A stretch of DNA of 64,000 nucleotides, from contig NZ_FOZG01000001.1 of assembly GCF_900113315.1 (NCBI RefSeq), forward strand, positions 992,001-1,056,000. Reading direction: 5' to 3'. Under the pieces are notes generated by a model that worked only from the letters and a program-made list of their open reading frames with translations, had not been told where the DNA came from and searched no databases. The translations under genes and the position numbers were made by a program. Each line of letters opens with the position of its first letter. Position 1 is the stretch's first letter. Shown piece after piece: positions 1-10,581 of the stretch. The DNA comes from Sphingomonas jatrophae. Its GTDB lineage: Bacteria > Pseudomonadota > Alphaproteobacteria > Sphingomonadales > Sphingomonadaceae.

Positions 1-786
1 CGCGACGATCAGCAGAGGCAGCATCGTCAGCTTCGGCTTGCCGCCACGCGTCTCGTTCAGGTCGCCGCGCAGCAGCTCCAGCTTCGTCACGTCGATCTCG
101 TCGACATAGGTAAAGTGGGGGATGGCGCGCTTCGCCGCGGCCATGTTCTCCGCAATGCGACGACGCAGGCCGATCACCTTGACCTGCTGGTCGGCGCGCG
201 CGGCTGCCGCCGGGCGATAGCCCTGCGAATAGGTGAGGAAGGCATCGAGATCGGCGTGACGGACGCGGCCGTCCTCGGCCGGCTTCACCTCGCCGAGATC
301 GATGCCGAGCGACTTGGCACGCGCACGCACCGCCGGCGAGGCGAGCACCTGGCGGTGCGCGGCGGCAGGCGCCTCGACCTTGGCGGCAGCCGGCATCGGC
401 ACGGGTGCGGCCGGCGGCTCTTCACCGGGCAGCTTGGTGCCGGGCTCCGGCGCGGCGGGCTCGGGCGCGCCCTCGGGCTGCGCTTCCTCGACCATGCAGA
501 CGTCGGAGAGCGTCGCTTCCTCGCCATGCTCGACCTCGGCCTCACCGGCCACCTCGAAGCTGGCGAGCACGGAGCCGATAGCGATCAGCTCGCCCACTTC
601 ACCCGCAATCGCGGTGACGGTGCCGGCGACCGGCGACGACATCTCCACCGTCGCCTTGTCGGTCATCATGTCGGCGAGGGGCTGATCCTCCTCGATGACA
701 TCGCCGACCTTGACGTGCCACGCGACGATCTCGGCCTCGGCAATGCCTTCGCCGATGTCGGGGAGCTTGAAATCGAACCGGGCCAC
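1..786 (-). CDS. bkdB: Branched-chain 2-oxo acid dehydrogenase E2, dihydrolipoyl acyltransferase (3' part missing)
   Basis: This is the acyl-transferring core subunit of the branched-chain 2-oxo acid dehydrogenase complex. 262 codons are visible and the frame stays open to the left edge. The product opens with a lipoyl domain whose DKA motif places the lipoyl-lysine at about K44. A long Ala/Pro/Glu-rich linker follows at about 80-130, then a peripheral subunit-binding domain around 135-175, then the start of the catalytic domain. The start is a GTG one base after the E1-beta stop, so the genes are tightly coupled. Gene order E1-alpha, E1-beta, E2 separates it from a pyruvate dehydrogenase E2. 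A bkd role is inferred from the partner E1 types; substrate preference cannot be read from this fragment. Confidence 0.9.
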   Translation of the reverse strand, partial: MARFDFKLPDIGEGIAEAEIVAWHVKVGDVIEEDQPLADMMTDKATVEMSSPVAGTVTAIAGEVGELIAIGSVLASFEVAGEAEVEHGEEATLSDVCMVEEAQPEGAPEPAAPEPGTKLPGEEPPAAPVPMPAAAKVEAPAAAHRQVLASPAVRARAKSLGIDLGEVKPAEDGRVRHADLDAFLTYSQGYRPAAAARADQQVKVIGLRRRIAENMAAAKRAIPHFTYVDEIDVTKLELLRGDLNETRGGKPKLTMLPLLIVA

Positions 787-787
787 G

Positions 788-1801
788 TCAATCCTCCATC
801 GCGCGCTGGATCGCCAGACGCAGGCGCACGGGCCCCGGGAAATAGGCCCATTCCAAACTGTGCGGATACGGCGTGTCCCATCCGGTGGCGCGCTGCACCG
901 GCGCCTCGAGATGGTGGAAGCACCGCTCCTGCACGATCGCGGACAGCTCCGCACCGAACCCGCCCGTCCGCGTCGCTTCGTGCACGACGACGCAGCGGCC
1001 GGTCTTCTTGACAGATTTCTCGATCGTCTCGACGTCGAGCGGCACGATCGAGCGCAGGTCGATCACCTCCGCATCGATGCCGTCATTCTCCGCCAGCGCG
1101 ACTGCGACGTGGACCATCGTACCATAAGCGAGGATCGTCACCGCCTCGCCCTCGCGCACCACCTTCGCCTCGCCCAGCGGGATGCGATAATGCCCTTCGG
1201 GCACCTCGCTTGCCGGATGCTTGCTCCAGGGCGTGACGGGCTTGCCGTAATGGCCGTCGAACGGGCCGTTGTAGATGCGCTTCGGCTCGAAGAAGATAAC
1301 GGGGTCATTATCCTCAATGGCCGAGATCAGCAGACCCTTCGCGTCATAAGGCGTCGACGGGATGACCGTCTTCAAGCCCGCGACATGGGCGAAGATGCCC
1401 TCGGGCGACTGGCTGTGCGTCTGCCCACCGAAGATGCCGCCGCCGAAGGGCGAGCGAACCGTGATCGGCGCGGTGAACTCACCGGCCGAGCGGTAGCGCA
1501 GGCGGGCCGCCTCCGACACGAGCTGGTCGAACGCCGGATAGATGTAATCGGCAAACTGGATTTCGGGCACCGGGCGCAGGCCATAGGTGCACATGCCGAC
1601 CGCGACGCCGACAATGCCGAGCTCGTTGATCGGCGTATCGAACACGCGGGTGAGACCGTATTTCTTCTGCAGCCCTTCGGTCGCCTTGAAGACGCCGCCG
1701 AAATAGCCGACGTCCTCACCCAGCACGACCATGTTCGGGTCCGCGCCCAGGCAGACGTCCAGCGCGGAGTTGATCGCCTGGATCATGTTCATCGTCGGCA
1801 T
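788..1801 (-). CDS. bkdA2: Branched-chain 2-oxo acid dehydrogenase E1 subunit beta
   Basis: The 337-residue product is the beta subunit of the thiamine-diphosphate-dependent E1 component, which decarboxylates 2-oxo acids from valine, leucine and isoleucine. It shows the transketolase-like pyrimidine-binding half near the N-terminus (LGEDVGYFGGVF at about 27-38, then RVFDTPINE) and the C-terminal transketolase domain (around 200-330). The length is normal for the family. It lies three bases after the E1-alpha stop and one base before the E2 start, so the three genes form one operon on the minus strand. The separate alpha and beta subunits are the usual arrangement for this complex. Confidence 0.93.
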   Translation of the reverse strand: MPTMNMIQAINSALDVCLGADPNMVVLGEDVGYFGGVFKATEGLQKKYGLTRVFDTPINELGIVGVAVGMCTYGLRPVPEIQFADYIYPAFDQLVSEAARLRYRSAGEFTAPITVRSPFGGGIFGGQTHSQSPEGIFAHVAGLKTVIPSTPYDAKGLLISAIEDNDPVIFFEPKRIYNGPFDGHYGKPVTPWSKHPASEVPEGHYRIPLGEAKVVREGEAVTILAYGTMVHVAVALAENDGIDAEVIDLRSIVPLDVETIEKSVKKTGRCVVVHEATRTGGFGAELSAIVQERCFHHLEAPVQRATGWDTPYPHSLEWAYFPGPVRLRLAIQRAMED

Positions 1802-1804
1802 GCG

Positions 1805-3073
1805 TCAGCGCCCCGCCGCTTTGCTCTCGGCCAGAAGCTGGGCCGCCTGTTCCCTCAAGTGCCGCGGCATCTCCTCGAAGATGTCCTCGAACATCGTCTC
1901 CAGCGGCTGGTGCAGACCTTCGCCCAGGATCCCGTCCTTTTCTGCCGTGCGGGCGGCGTCACGCACCTCTTCCGCCAGTTCCTTGTCCATTGCGGCGTGC
2001 CGCTCCTCATCCCAAACGCCGAGGCCGATGAGGTGCTGCTTCAGGCGCACCAGCGGATCGCCGAGCGGCCAGGCTCCACGTTCCTCAGCCGAGCGATATT
2101 TGCTCGGATCGTCGGAGGTCGAATGGCCCTCAGCGCGGTAGGTGAAGAATTCGATAATCGTCGCGCCGTGGTTGGTGCGCGCCCGCTCCGCCGCCCACTG
2201 GGTCGCGGCATAGACGGCGAGGATGTCGTTCCCGTCCACGCGCAGCCCCGCCATGCCGTACCCGACAGCGCGCGCGGCGAAGGTGGTGTTCTCCGCGCCG
2301 GCAATGCCGGAGAAGGACGAGATCGCCCACTGATTGTTGACGACATTCAGGATCACCGGCGCGCGGTAGACCGAGGCGAAGATCGCGGCGGAATGGAAAT
2401 CGCCCTCCGCGGTCGATCCCTCGCCGCACCAGGCGCTGGCGATGCGCGTGTCGCCCTTGCTGGCCGATGCCATGGCGAAGCCCACCGCCTGGGGCATCTG
2501 CGTCGCGAGATTGCCCGAGATGGAGAAGAAGCCCGCTTCCTTGGCCGAATACATGATCGGCAGCTGGCGCCCCTTCAGGCGATCCCCGCGGTTGGAATAG
2601 ATCTGGCACATCATGTCGACGAGCGGCCAGCCCCGCGCCAGCAGCATCGCCTGCTGGCGATAGGACGGGAAGATCATATCGTCGCCGGCGAGCGCGAAGG
2701 CGGCGCCGACGCCGGTCGCTTCCTCGCCCGTGCACTTCATGTAGAAGCTGGTCTTGCCCTGCCGCTGGGCCCGATACATGCGATCGTCGAACGCGCGGGT
2801 GAGCGCCATCACCTTCAGCATGCGCAGCAGCTTATCGGGCGAGAGACGCGGATCCCACGGGCCGACGGCGCGGCCCTCATCGTCCAGCACGCGGATCAGA
2901 TCATAAGCGTGATCGCGCATGTCGGCCGGATTGACGGCGGTATCCGGGCGCGGCGTGCGCCCGGCCTCGCCACGATCGAACGCAGCATAATCGACGGCAT
3001 CGCCCGGCCGGAAGCGCGGCTCCGGCACGTGCAGCGACATTGCTGGCAGATTCGCACGCGTCCGGTCCGTCAT
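1805..3073 (-). CDS. bkdA1: Branched-chain 2-oxo acid dehydrogenase E1 subunit alpha
   Basis: The 422-residue product is the thiamine-diphosphate-binding alpha subunit of E1. The cofactor motif runs from GEGSTAEGDFH to NNQWAIS in the middle of the protein. The N-terminal extension of about 60 residues rich in Pro and Arg is typical of Bkd rather than Pdh alpha subunits. An earlier in-frame codon exists at 3112, but the ATG at 3073 is preceded by GGAGGAG at good spacing and gives the expected start. The APC permease gene lies 94 bases upstream on the same strand, so co-transcription is possible. A GGAAC at 3118-3114 with CGTA 16 bases on resembles an EcfG promoter with one mismatch, which I do not consider strong. 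Confidence 0.92.
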   Translation of the reverse strand: MTDRTRANLPAMSLHVPEPRFRPGDAVDYAAFDRGEAGRTPRPDTAVNPADMRDHAYDLIRVLDDEGRAVGPWDPRLSPDKLLRMLKVMALTRAFDDRMYRAQRQGKTSFYMKCTGEEATGVGAAFALAGDDMIFPSYRQQAMLLARGWPLVDMMCQIYSNRGDRLKGRQLPIMYSAKEAGFFSISGNLATQMPQAVGFAMASASKGDTRIASAWCGEGSTAEGDFHSAAIFASVYRAPVILNVVNNQWAISSFSGIAGAENTTFAARAVGYGMAGLRVDGNDILAVYAATQWAAERARTNHGATIIEFFTYRAEGHSTSDDPSKYRSAEERGAWPLGDPLVRLKQHLIGLGVWDEERHAAMDKELAEEVRDAARTAEKDGILGEGLHQPLETMFEDIFEEMPRHLREQAAQLLAESKAAGR

Positions 3074-3167
3074 TCCAACTCCTCCGGGCACCCTACGAAG
3101 GGTCGTCGGCATCGTTCCGCCGGCGAATACCGGCGAATCGATAGTTGCACCATATTGTTACTTTGTT

Positions 3168-4592
3168 TCAAGCGCCATCATTATGCCGGGACAATGTCCG
3201 GCTGTGCCGCGCCGCCCAACCGACATAGACGAGGAAGCCGATGACGTTCCACCCCAGAAAACGGAGCTGCGTGCCCGTTGGGAGGTTGAGGAACAGGTAC
3301 AGGCAGCCGAGGATCGCGCCCCAGCCGAACAAGGGTGCCGCGGGCAGGCGGAAACGGCGCGGTGCGTCGGGCGCGGTACGCCGCAGGATCATCACCGATG
3401 CGCCGACCGCGACGAAGGCGGCGAGCGTGCCGGCATTGGCCAGTGCGGCGATCTCTCCCAGTGGCAGGAAGGCGGCGATGGCGGCGACGACCGCTGCGGT
3501 CGCCACCGTCGTCACGACCGGCACGCCCGATTTCGCGTCCACCGCACCCGCCCGTTCCGGCAGCAGGCCATCCCGGGCCATGACGAAGAAGATGCGCGTC
3601 TGGCCATAGAGGAAGGCAAGGATCACCGTCGGCAGCGCGACGATCGCGACGATCCCGAAGATCTTGGCCGCCTGCCCCTGCCCCAGTGATCGCAGCACAT
3701 GCGCCAGCGGCTCGGGCGAACCGGCAAAGTCGCCGAACGGTAGCGCCCCCAGTGCTGCGGCAGCCACCGCCATGTAGATCAGCACGCAGGCCGCCATCGA
3801 GCCGACGATGCCGATCGTCATGTCGCGGCCGGGATCCTTGGCCTCTTCTGCCGCGGTGGAGACCGCATCGAAGCCGTAGAAGGCGAAGAAGATGATCGCA
3901 GCAGCCGCCATCACGCCGCGCTTGCCGCCGTCCGGCCCCACCGTCTCGAAAAAGCCGTAGGGCATGAGCGGGTTGAAGTTGGCGGCGTCGAAGTGCGGCA
4001 GCGCCAGCACGACAAACATGACCAGAGCAGCAAGCTTCAGCAGCACCAGCCAGGCGTTCAGCGTCGCGCTCTCGCGCGTGCCGACCAGCAGCAGGCCCGC
4101 GACCGCCGCGACGATCAGCACCGCCGGCAGGTTGAACACGCCGCCCGCGTCGGGACCGGCGGCCAGCGCGGCTGGCAACGGCAATCCGATCGCCTGCATG
4201 AAGCCGGCGAAATAGCCTGACCAGCCGACCGCGACGGTGGAGCAGACGACCGAATATTCGAGGATGAGGCTCCACCCGACGATCCACGCCACCCGCTCAC
4301 CGATGGCGACGTAGCTGTAGGTATAGGCGCTGCCCGACGCTGGGATCATCGTCGCCAACTCCGCATAGCAGAGCGCGGCGCAGGCGCAGATCGCGCCGGC
4401 GATGACGAAGGACAGGATCACGCCCGGCCCGGCCAACCCCGCTCCGACGCCGGTGAGCGTCAGGATGCCGGTGCCCACGATCGCGCCGACGCCCAGCGCC
4501 ACCAGATGCGGCCAGCCGAGCGTACGGCGCAGCGTCGCGGTGCCGGGCCGATGCGCCGCGTCCATCGCCTTGCGGCGCCCCCAGATACTCAT
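3168..4592 (-). CDS. APC-family amino acid permease (cationic amino acid transporter type)
   Basis: The 474-residue protein is an inner-membrane amino acid transporter of the APC superfamily. About 12 hydrophobic segments are visible. The first helix carries the family substrate-binding signature (GVGAIVGTGIL, about residues 33-43), and SGSAYTYSYVAIGE near 95-108 matches the YfnA/CAT-like subgroup. I chose the ATG at 4592 because GAGGG lies about eight bases upstream; a TTG two codons earlier is less likely. It sits directly upstream of the branched-chain oxo acid dehydrogenase genes on the same strand, which suggests, without proving, uptake of amino acids degraded by that complex. Substrate is not determinable from the sequence. 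Confidence 0.88.
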   Translation of the reverse strand: MSIWGRRKAMDAAHRPGTATLRRTLGWPHLVALGVGAIVGTGILTLTGVGAGLAGPGVILSFVIAGAICACAALCYAELATMIPASGSAYTYSYVAIGERVAWIVGWSLILEYSVVCSTVAVGWSGYFAGFMQAIGLPLPAALAAGPDAGGVFNLPAVLIVAAVAGLLLVGTRESATLNAWLVLLKLAALVMFVVLALPHFDAANFNPLMPYGFFETVGPDGGKRGVMAAAAIIFFAFYGFDAVSTAAEEAKDPGRDMTIGIVGSMAACVLIYMAVAAAALGALPFGDFAGSPEPLAHVLRSLGQGQAAKIFGIVAIVALPTVILAFLYGQTRIFFVMARDGLLPERAGAVDAKSGVPVVTTVATAAVVAAIAAFLPLGEIAALANAGTLAAFVAVGASVMILRRTAPDAPRRFRLPAAPLFGWGAILGCLYLFLNLPTGTQLRFLGWNVIGFLVYVGWAARHSRTLSRHNDGA

Positions 4593-4727
4593 TGCCAATC
4601 CCTCGATCTATCGTTGGCGCCGTTCAAGCACGCTAGCGGACAAAGCGGAAGGGGAACCCGGCTCCGGTCGCTCGGTTGAACGCGCCGCCTCCGCCTGTCC
4701 TTCTGCTGGGCGGAGCCGGATCATCGC

Positions 4728-6578
4728 TTGAGAATCGACCCACGCCTCCGCCGTTTCGCTCCGCGCCTTGCGCTTGGCATCGGGCTGCTGGTTCTGCTGA
4801 TGATCGGCACGCTGGCGCTCCTGCCGCTTGGCTGGTTGCGCGATCCGGCGGAGCGTGCCCTGTCCGCGCGGCTCGGCCGGCCCGTGCGGATCGGCGCGGT
4901 GGAGCGGGCAGGCAATCCCTCGCTGGTGCCCCTGCTGCGGCTGCGCGACGTCCGCGTGGCGCAGCCCGGCTGGGTGGGCGCCGGCGACATGCTGGTGGTG
5001 CGCGCGGCCGAGCTGCGTTTGCCGCTGCTGCCGCTGCTCCGCGGCGTCGTTCGACCCCGGGCACTGCGCGTGAGCGGATTGCGGCTGGCGCTTGTCCGCG
5101 ACGCTGACGGCCGCGCCAACTGGACGCAGGCGGACAGCGGCGGCGGGCGAACCGACTGGGGTGAACTTACCGTTTCGGATGGCCGCATCACGTTGAGCGA
5201 TGCGCGGCGTGGGATGAAGTTCGACGGCGCTCTCACCTCCGCCCCGGCAGGGCTGCGGCTCGATGCCGCGGGCACGCACCGCAGCACGCCCGCGCGTTTC
5301 GCCTTGCGCGGTGGGCGTGTGAGCGGCGGCGCATGGCCCTTCCGTGCCGCCTTCCGCTCACCGCTGGCGCAACTTCGCCTCGACGCCGTGGCGGAGCGGC
5401 CTTTCGGTTTCGATCGCTTCGATGGCATCGTCAGCGCGGCAGGCCGCGATCTGGAGCGGGTGGACGATGTGATCCAGGCAGGGCTGTTCCACACGCAGCC
5501 GCTCTCGCTGCGTGCCAAGGTGCGGCATGACGGCACGGCCTGGGCGCTGACCGCCGTGCGTGGGCGGATCGGTGGATCGGACGTGACGGGACGCTTGACC
5601 GTGACGCGTCAGGACGGCCGCAGTCGCATCGAAGGACGCCTGGCGAGCGACAGCTTCTCGTTCGACGATCTCGCCTCGGATGCTCAGCTGGCACGGGGCG
5701 CGGCGAAGCGGCGGACGATCGGCCCGCGCATCATCCCCGATCCGAAGATCGATCTCGCCAAGCTCGCCCGCACCGACGGGCGGCTGGTCGTCGAGGCCCG
5801 GCGGCTGCGCACGCGCGAGCGGTCGATCCTGCGCGGCCTCTCGGCGACGCTGACGCTGGATCGCTCGCGGCTCGTCGCCGATCCGCTGGTGCTGCCGATG
5901 GCGCATGGCCGAATGGAAGGACGCGCCGAGATCGATCAGCGCGCGGGCGCCCCGCCGAGGCTTGCGCTGTCGCTCGCGATGATCGGCGCCCGGCTGGAGG
6001 ATTTTATCGACGGCGGCAAGGTCACCGGCCCGCTGAACGGCCGCATCGTCCTGGCAGGGCGCGGCAAGACGATGCGGGCGGCACTGGCGCAAGCGGACGG
6101 CCGGGTCACGCTGGCGGCGCGCGGCGGGTCGGTCGACCGGGCGGCGGCGGAGCTGCTCGGGCGCAATGCCGGCGCCGCTTTCTCAACCCTGCTCGGCGAC
6201 GAGGCGCAGCGCACGCCGCTCCGCTGCCTCGGCGTCAGGATGCGCGCGGCACGGGGCATGCTCCGGCCCGATCTGCTCGCGATCGACACCGGCGTGATGC
6301 GCGGCGAGGGACGCGGTTGGGTGCGGTTGAGCGATGAGCAGGTGGCGCTGACGCTGGATGGCCGATCCAAGCATCCGGGGCTCGTCCGCCTGCCCGCCCC
6401 GATCGAGATTGGCGGCACGCTGTCCGCCCCCACCATCGAGACGGCGGATGCGGGGATCGGCTCGGCCAAGACGATCCTGCGGACGCTGGGCGCCGCGATC
6501 GGCAACCTGTTCCGCAAGCGGGAGGCCCCTGCCCCCGACATGAACTGTGCCGCTTTGATCGCGCAGGTGAGCCGTTGA
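4728..6578 (+). CDS. AsmA family protein
   Basis: The 616-residue protein belongs to the AsmA-like family, whose larger members bridge the periplasm and take part in outer membrane lipid homeostasis. One N-terminal transmembrane helix is visible at about residues 13-34, followed by an AsmA-type N-terminal region (PVRIGAVERAGNPSLVPLLRLRDVRV) and beta-rich periplasmic sequence. A C-terminal AsmA-like segment lies around 470-590. The start is a TTG with GGCGGAG about 12 bases upstream, so the exact start is less certain. GGAAC at 4653-4657 with GGTT 16 bases later is a one-mismatch EcfG-like site upstream. The gene ends one base before the convergent sensor kinase gene. Confidence 0.85.
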   Translation: MRIDPRLRRFAPRLALGIGLLVLLMIGTLALLPLGWLRDPAERALSARLGRPVRIGAVERAGNPSLVPLLRLRDVRVAQPGWVGAGDMLVVRAAELRLPLLPLLRGVVRPRALRVSGLRLALVRDADGRANWTQADSGGGRTDWGELTVSDGRITLSDARRGMKFDGALTSAPAGLRLDAAGTHRSTPARFALRGGRVSGGAWPFRAAFRSPLAQLRLDAVAERPFGFDRFDGIVSAAGRDLERVDDVIQAGLFHTQPLSLRAKVRHDGTAWALTAVRGRIGGSDVTGRLTVTRQDGRSRIEGRLASDSFSFDDLASDAQLARGAAKRRTIGPRIIPDPKIDLAKLARTDGRLVVEARRLRTRERSILRGLSATLTLDRSRLVADPLVLPMAHGRMEGRAEIDQRAGAPPRLALSLAMIGARLEDFIDGGKVTGPLNGRIVLAGRGKTMRAALAQADGRVTLAARGGSVDRAAAELLGRNAGAAFSTLLGDEAQRTPLRCLGVRMRAARGMLRPDLLAIDTGVMRGEGRGWVRLSDEQVALTLDGRSKHPGLVRLPAPIEIGGTLSAPTIETADAGIGSAKTILRTLGAAIGNLFRKREAPAPDMNCAALIAQVSR

Positions 6579-6579
6579 G

Positions 6580-7902
6580 CTAACGCCCGAAGCGCAGCTC
6601 CGCCACCAGCCCGCCACTGGGCTGGTTCAGCAGGCTGAGCGTCGCCCCATGATCCTGCGCGATGGCGCGCGCGATGGTGAGGCCGAGGCCGATACCGCCC
6701 GTGTCGCGATTGCGCGAGGGATCGCCGCGCTGGAAGGGTGCGAACATCCGCTCCACCGCATCCGCCGGCACGCCGGGGCCGCGGTCCGCCACGCGCAGCA
6801 GCGTCGTGCCGTCCTGCACGCGCAGGCTCAACGCCGCTTCGCCGCCATAGGTCACCGCATTGTCGACCAGGTTCTGCACCAGCCGCTCCAGCGCCAGCGG
6901 ATCGCCCGGGATCGTCGCCGGTTCGATCTCCTCCAGGCGCACGGGCCGGCCGATCTCCGCCTCGTCATGCGCAATGCGGCGAAGCAGCGCATCGAGCGCC
7001 ACCGGCTCCCGCGCGCCGGTGTGCAGGCCTTTCACGAAGCCGATGGTGGCCGCGATCATCGCACGCATCTGCTCGACATCCGCCTGCACCTTCGCGCGCA
7101 GGGGATCGGGCGCCGCCTCGATCCGGAAGGCGATGCGGGCGAGCGGGGTGCGCAGATCGTGCGCGATGGCGCCGATCATCGCTGTCCGCTCATCCAGATA
7201 GGCGGCGAGGCGCGCCTGCATGGCGTTCAGCGCTTGCCCGGCGCGCACGATTTCCGCCGACCCCTCTTCCGGCGCGCGCGGCGCGGCGGGGTCCGCGCCC
7301 AGCCGGTCGGCCGCATCGGCGAAGCGGCGGATCGGGCGGCTGAGCGCGCGCGCAAACGCCCAGGCGAGCGGCACGAGTGCCAGCGCGGAGACGAGAAACC
7401 ATAGCAGGCTTCGCCGCTGCCACGCGCTGACGATCGGGCGCTTCGGCGTCTCCACCACATGCCAGCCGTCAGGCGCGGCCACGCCCGCGATCATGCGGTT
7501 GAAGAACATCGGCTCACCGCGCCGCATCGGCACGCCGTTTTCGAGGCGGCCGTTGTACGGAAAGCCGCCGCGCTGGTCGGGCTCGAAGAACAGCCGCACG
7601 CGCGCCGGCGTCGTGCCCAGCCGCTCCGCCAGCTTGGCAGTAAACCGCGGATCGCCCCGCATGCCCGGCTCAGGGGCCGGAGCAGCGCTCTGTCGTCGCC
7701 ATGTGAGCACGCGGTCGCGCGGATCCTTGTCGCGCACGCCCGCCAGCGCATCGGCGATGTCGGACAGGCGGTTGAAGTCGGCCCTCGGCGGCTTCATCGA
7801 CAGGAACAAGGTGATCGAGATCGCCTGGCTGAGCAGCAGCGCCGCCATCAGCAGCAGCAAGGTCTGCCATAGGATCGACAGCCGGCGATAGGCGCGCATC
7901 AT
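6580..7902 (-). CDS. EnvZ-type sensor histidine kinase
   Basis: The 440-residue membrane kinase is the sensor half of a two-component pair with the regulator just upstream. Visible parts are transmembrane helix 1 at about 13-35, a periplasmic domain of about 125 residues, helix 2 at about 164-186 and a HAMP linker. The H-box HDLRTPL places the phosphorylated histidine at H248. The ATPase domain has an N-box (N344, N348), the G1 box with D373 and the GIGLGL G2 box near 403-408, so it looks fully active. The start overlaps the regulator stop (ATGA). It is the last gene of the efflux operon, so the kinase probably tunes efflux in response to an envelope signal. Confidence 0.92.
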   Translation of the reverse strand: MMRAYRRLSILWQTLLLLMAALLLSQAISITLFLSMKPPRADFNRLSDIADALAGVRDKDPRDRVLTWRRQSAAPAPEPGMRGDPRFTAKLAERLGTTPARVRLFFEPDQRGGFPYNGRLENGVPMRRGEPMFFNRMIAGVAAPDGWHVVETPKRPIVSAWQRRSLLWFLVSALALVPLAWAFARALSRPIRRFADAADRLGADPAAPRAPEEGSAEIVRAGQALNAMQARLAAYLDERTAMIGAIAHDLRTPLARIAFRIEAAPDPLRAKVQADVEQMRAMIAATIGFVKGLHTGAREPVALDALLRRIAHDEAEIGRPVRLEEIEPATIPGDPLALERLVQNLVDNAVTYGGEAALSLRVQDGTTLLRVADRGPGVPADAVERMFAPFQRGDPSRNRDTGGIGLGLTIARAIAQDHGATLSLLNQPSGGLVAELRFGR

Positions 7903-8603
7903 CCTTCGCTGACCGCGAGCGTGAACATATAGCCTTCGTTGCGAACGGTGCGGATCGGATCGCCGGGGCCAAGCTTCTTGCGCAGCCGGCTGATCGTCAC
8001 GTCGATCGCCCGATCATAGACATCGCTGTCCTGCCCCTTGCCCGCCTCGATCAGCTGGTCGCGGTTGAGCACGCGTTGAGGCCGGTCGAGAAAGGCGGTG
8101 AGCACGCGGAACTCGGCATCGGTTAACTGCGCTGAAGCCTGGCCCGGACGGCGCAGCTCCCGCCCGACGAGATCCAGCGTCCAATCGCCGAAGCGGCGCA
8201 TCGGCCCGGCCACCGGCCCATCCTCGCGCCGCCGCAGCACCGCGCGCACCCGGGCGAGCAGCTCGCGCGGGTTGCACGGCTTGGGCAGATAATCGTCGGC
8301 GCCCACCTCCAGCCCGATGATGCGATCGGTATCCTCACCCATGGCGGAAAGCATGATGATCGCCGGCCGCCCCGGCCCCCGCATGCGGCGGAGGATCGAC
8401 AGGCCGTCCTCGCCCGGAAGCATCAGATCGAGCACGATCAGGTCGAACTTGCCGGCGGCAAGCGCGGCATCCATCGCACGCGCGTCGCCGGCGCCCTGCA
8501 CCGCCATGCCGTTCGCCTCAAGGAACTCGGCGATCAGCGTGCGCAACTCGGCATCATCGTCGACGACGAGAATGCGGGGCGGCACGGGCATGGTCTCGCT
8601 CAT
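7899..8603 (-). CDS. OmpR/PhoB-family response regulator
   Basis: The 234-residue protein is a DNA-binding response regulator. The receiver domain spans about 10-125, with an acidic pocket VVDDD at 13-17 and the phosphoacceptor D59 in VLDLMLPGEDG; the conserved lysine lies in the YLPKP motif near 110. A winged-helix effector domain of OmpR type fills about 135-230. Its start overlaps the stop of the EF-hand gene (ATGA), and its own stop overlaps the kinase start in the same way. It is probably the regulator of the efflux operon it belongs to, an inference from position only. Confidence 0.93.
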   Translation of the reverse strand: MSETMPVPPRILVVDDDAELRTLIAEFLEANGMAVQGAGDARAMDAALAAGKFDLIVLDLMLPGEDGLSILRRMRGPGRPAIIMLSAMGEDTDRIIGLEVGADDYLPKPCNPRELLARVRAVLRRREDGPVAGPMRRFGDWTLDLVGRELRRPGQASAQLTDAEFRVLTAFLDRPQRVLNRDQLIEAGKGQDSDVYDRAIDVTISRLRKKLGPGDPIRTVRNEGYMFTLAVSEG

Positions 8604-9294
8604 CGCGGCCTCCGCTTGGTGCCCGCGGGCGCCCGGACGGTGCCCGCGCTGGGGGCGACGCCCTTGCAGCGGCGGATATGCTCCTGCTGCGGCGTTTTCG
8701 GCAGATCGGCCAGGGCGATCTCCGTCTTGCCCTTGGCAAGCGTCTCGAAGGCGCGCTGGGCGACCACCTCCAGCTCCGCGCGGCTGATGCCGCGATTATA
8801 GTCGGTGTCGCCACTCGCCAGCGGGTGCGGCACGTTGGTGAGGCCGAAACGGGCCGCGCCGACAGGGGCGCCATAGGGTGCGGGCTTGCGGTTCTTCATC
8901 GCCTCGCGTGCGGCATCGCGATCTTTCGAGGTGCGCTCGAAGGTAGAGACCTCGGGCACGGTGTCGCGCTCATAGACGATCATCTCGTCGGGCCCGATCT
9001 CGCCGTCATGATCCTTGTCGACCCGCTCGAACCAGGTGTCCGCATCCTCCTTGAACTCGGCGGCATCCAGCGTGCCGCTATTGTCCCGGTCGGTGAGCGC
9101 GAACCAGTTGGCGACGGGATCGCCCTCCCCCGCCAACGTGCGGAACGGCTGGCCGACGGGCGAGATGAACACCTGCCGCACGATGCCGCAAGGATCGCTC
9201 GGCCGCTTGCCGGTGACGGTCACGGTGACGCTGTCGTCACCCGCCATGCTGGTGTTGGGCTGCTGTGCCGCCAGCAGCAGGAGGAGAGCGGGGA

Positions 9295-9298
<4 letters not shown>
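8600..9298 (-). CDS. Exported protein with three EF-hand calcium-binding loops
   Basis: The 232-residue protein begins with a short signal peptide (MIPALLLLLAAQQ). Three canonical 12-residue EF-hand loops can be read: D70-E81, D94-E105 and D164-E175, each with acidic or oxygen-bearing residues at positions 1, 3, 5, 9 or 7, and 12. Two cysteines (C37 and one near the C-terminus in IRRCKG) could form a disulfide. The ATG at 9298 overlaps the MacB stop (ATGA) and is preferred over the longer open frame. It sits between the pump permease and the two-component regulator, so a periplasmic calcium-responsive accessory or sensor role is possible. No known function is claimed. Confidence 0.82.

Positions 9299-10577
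<1,279 letters not shown>

Positions 10578-10581
<4 letters not shown>

Noticed and set aside
695-3244. 849-codon open frame on the plus strand over the E1 genes
   Set aside because: It is antisense to clear E1-alpha and E1-beta genes and its Arg/His/Asp-rich translation is typical of GC-rich shadow frames.
4653-4677. GGAAC-N16-GGTT as an EcfG promoter for the AsmA-like gene
   Set aside because: One mismatch in the -10 element; several such near matches occur in the window, so it is not distinguishable from chance.
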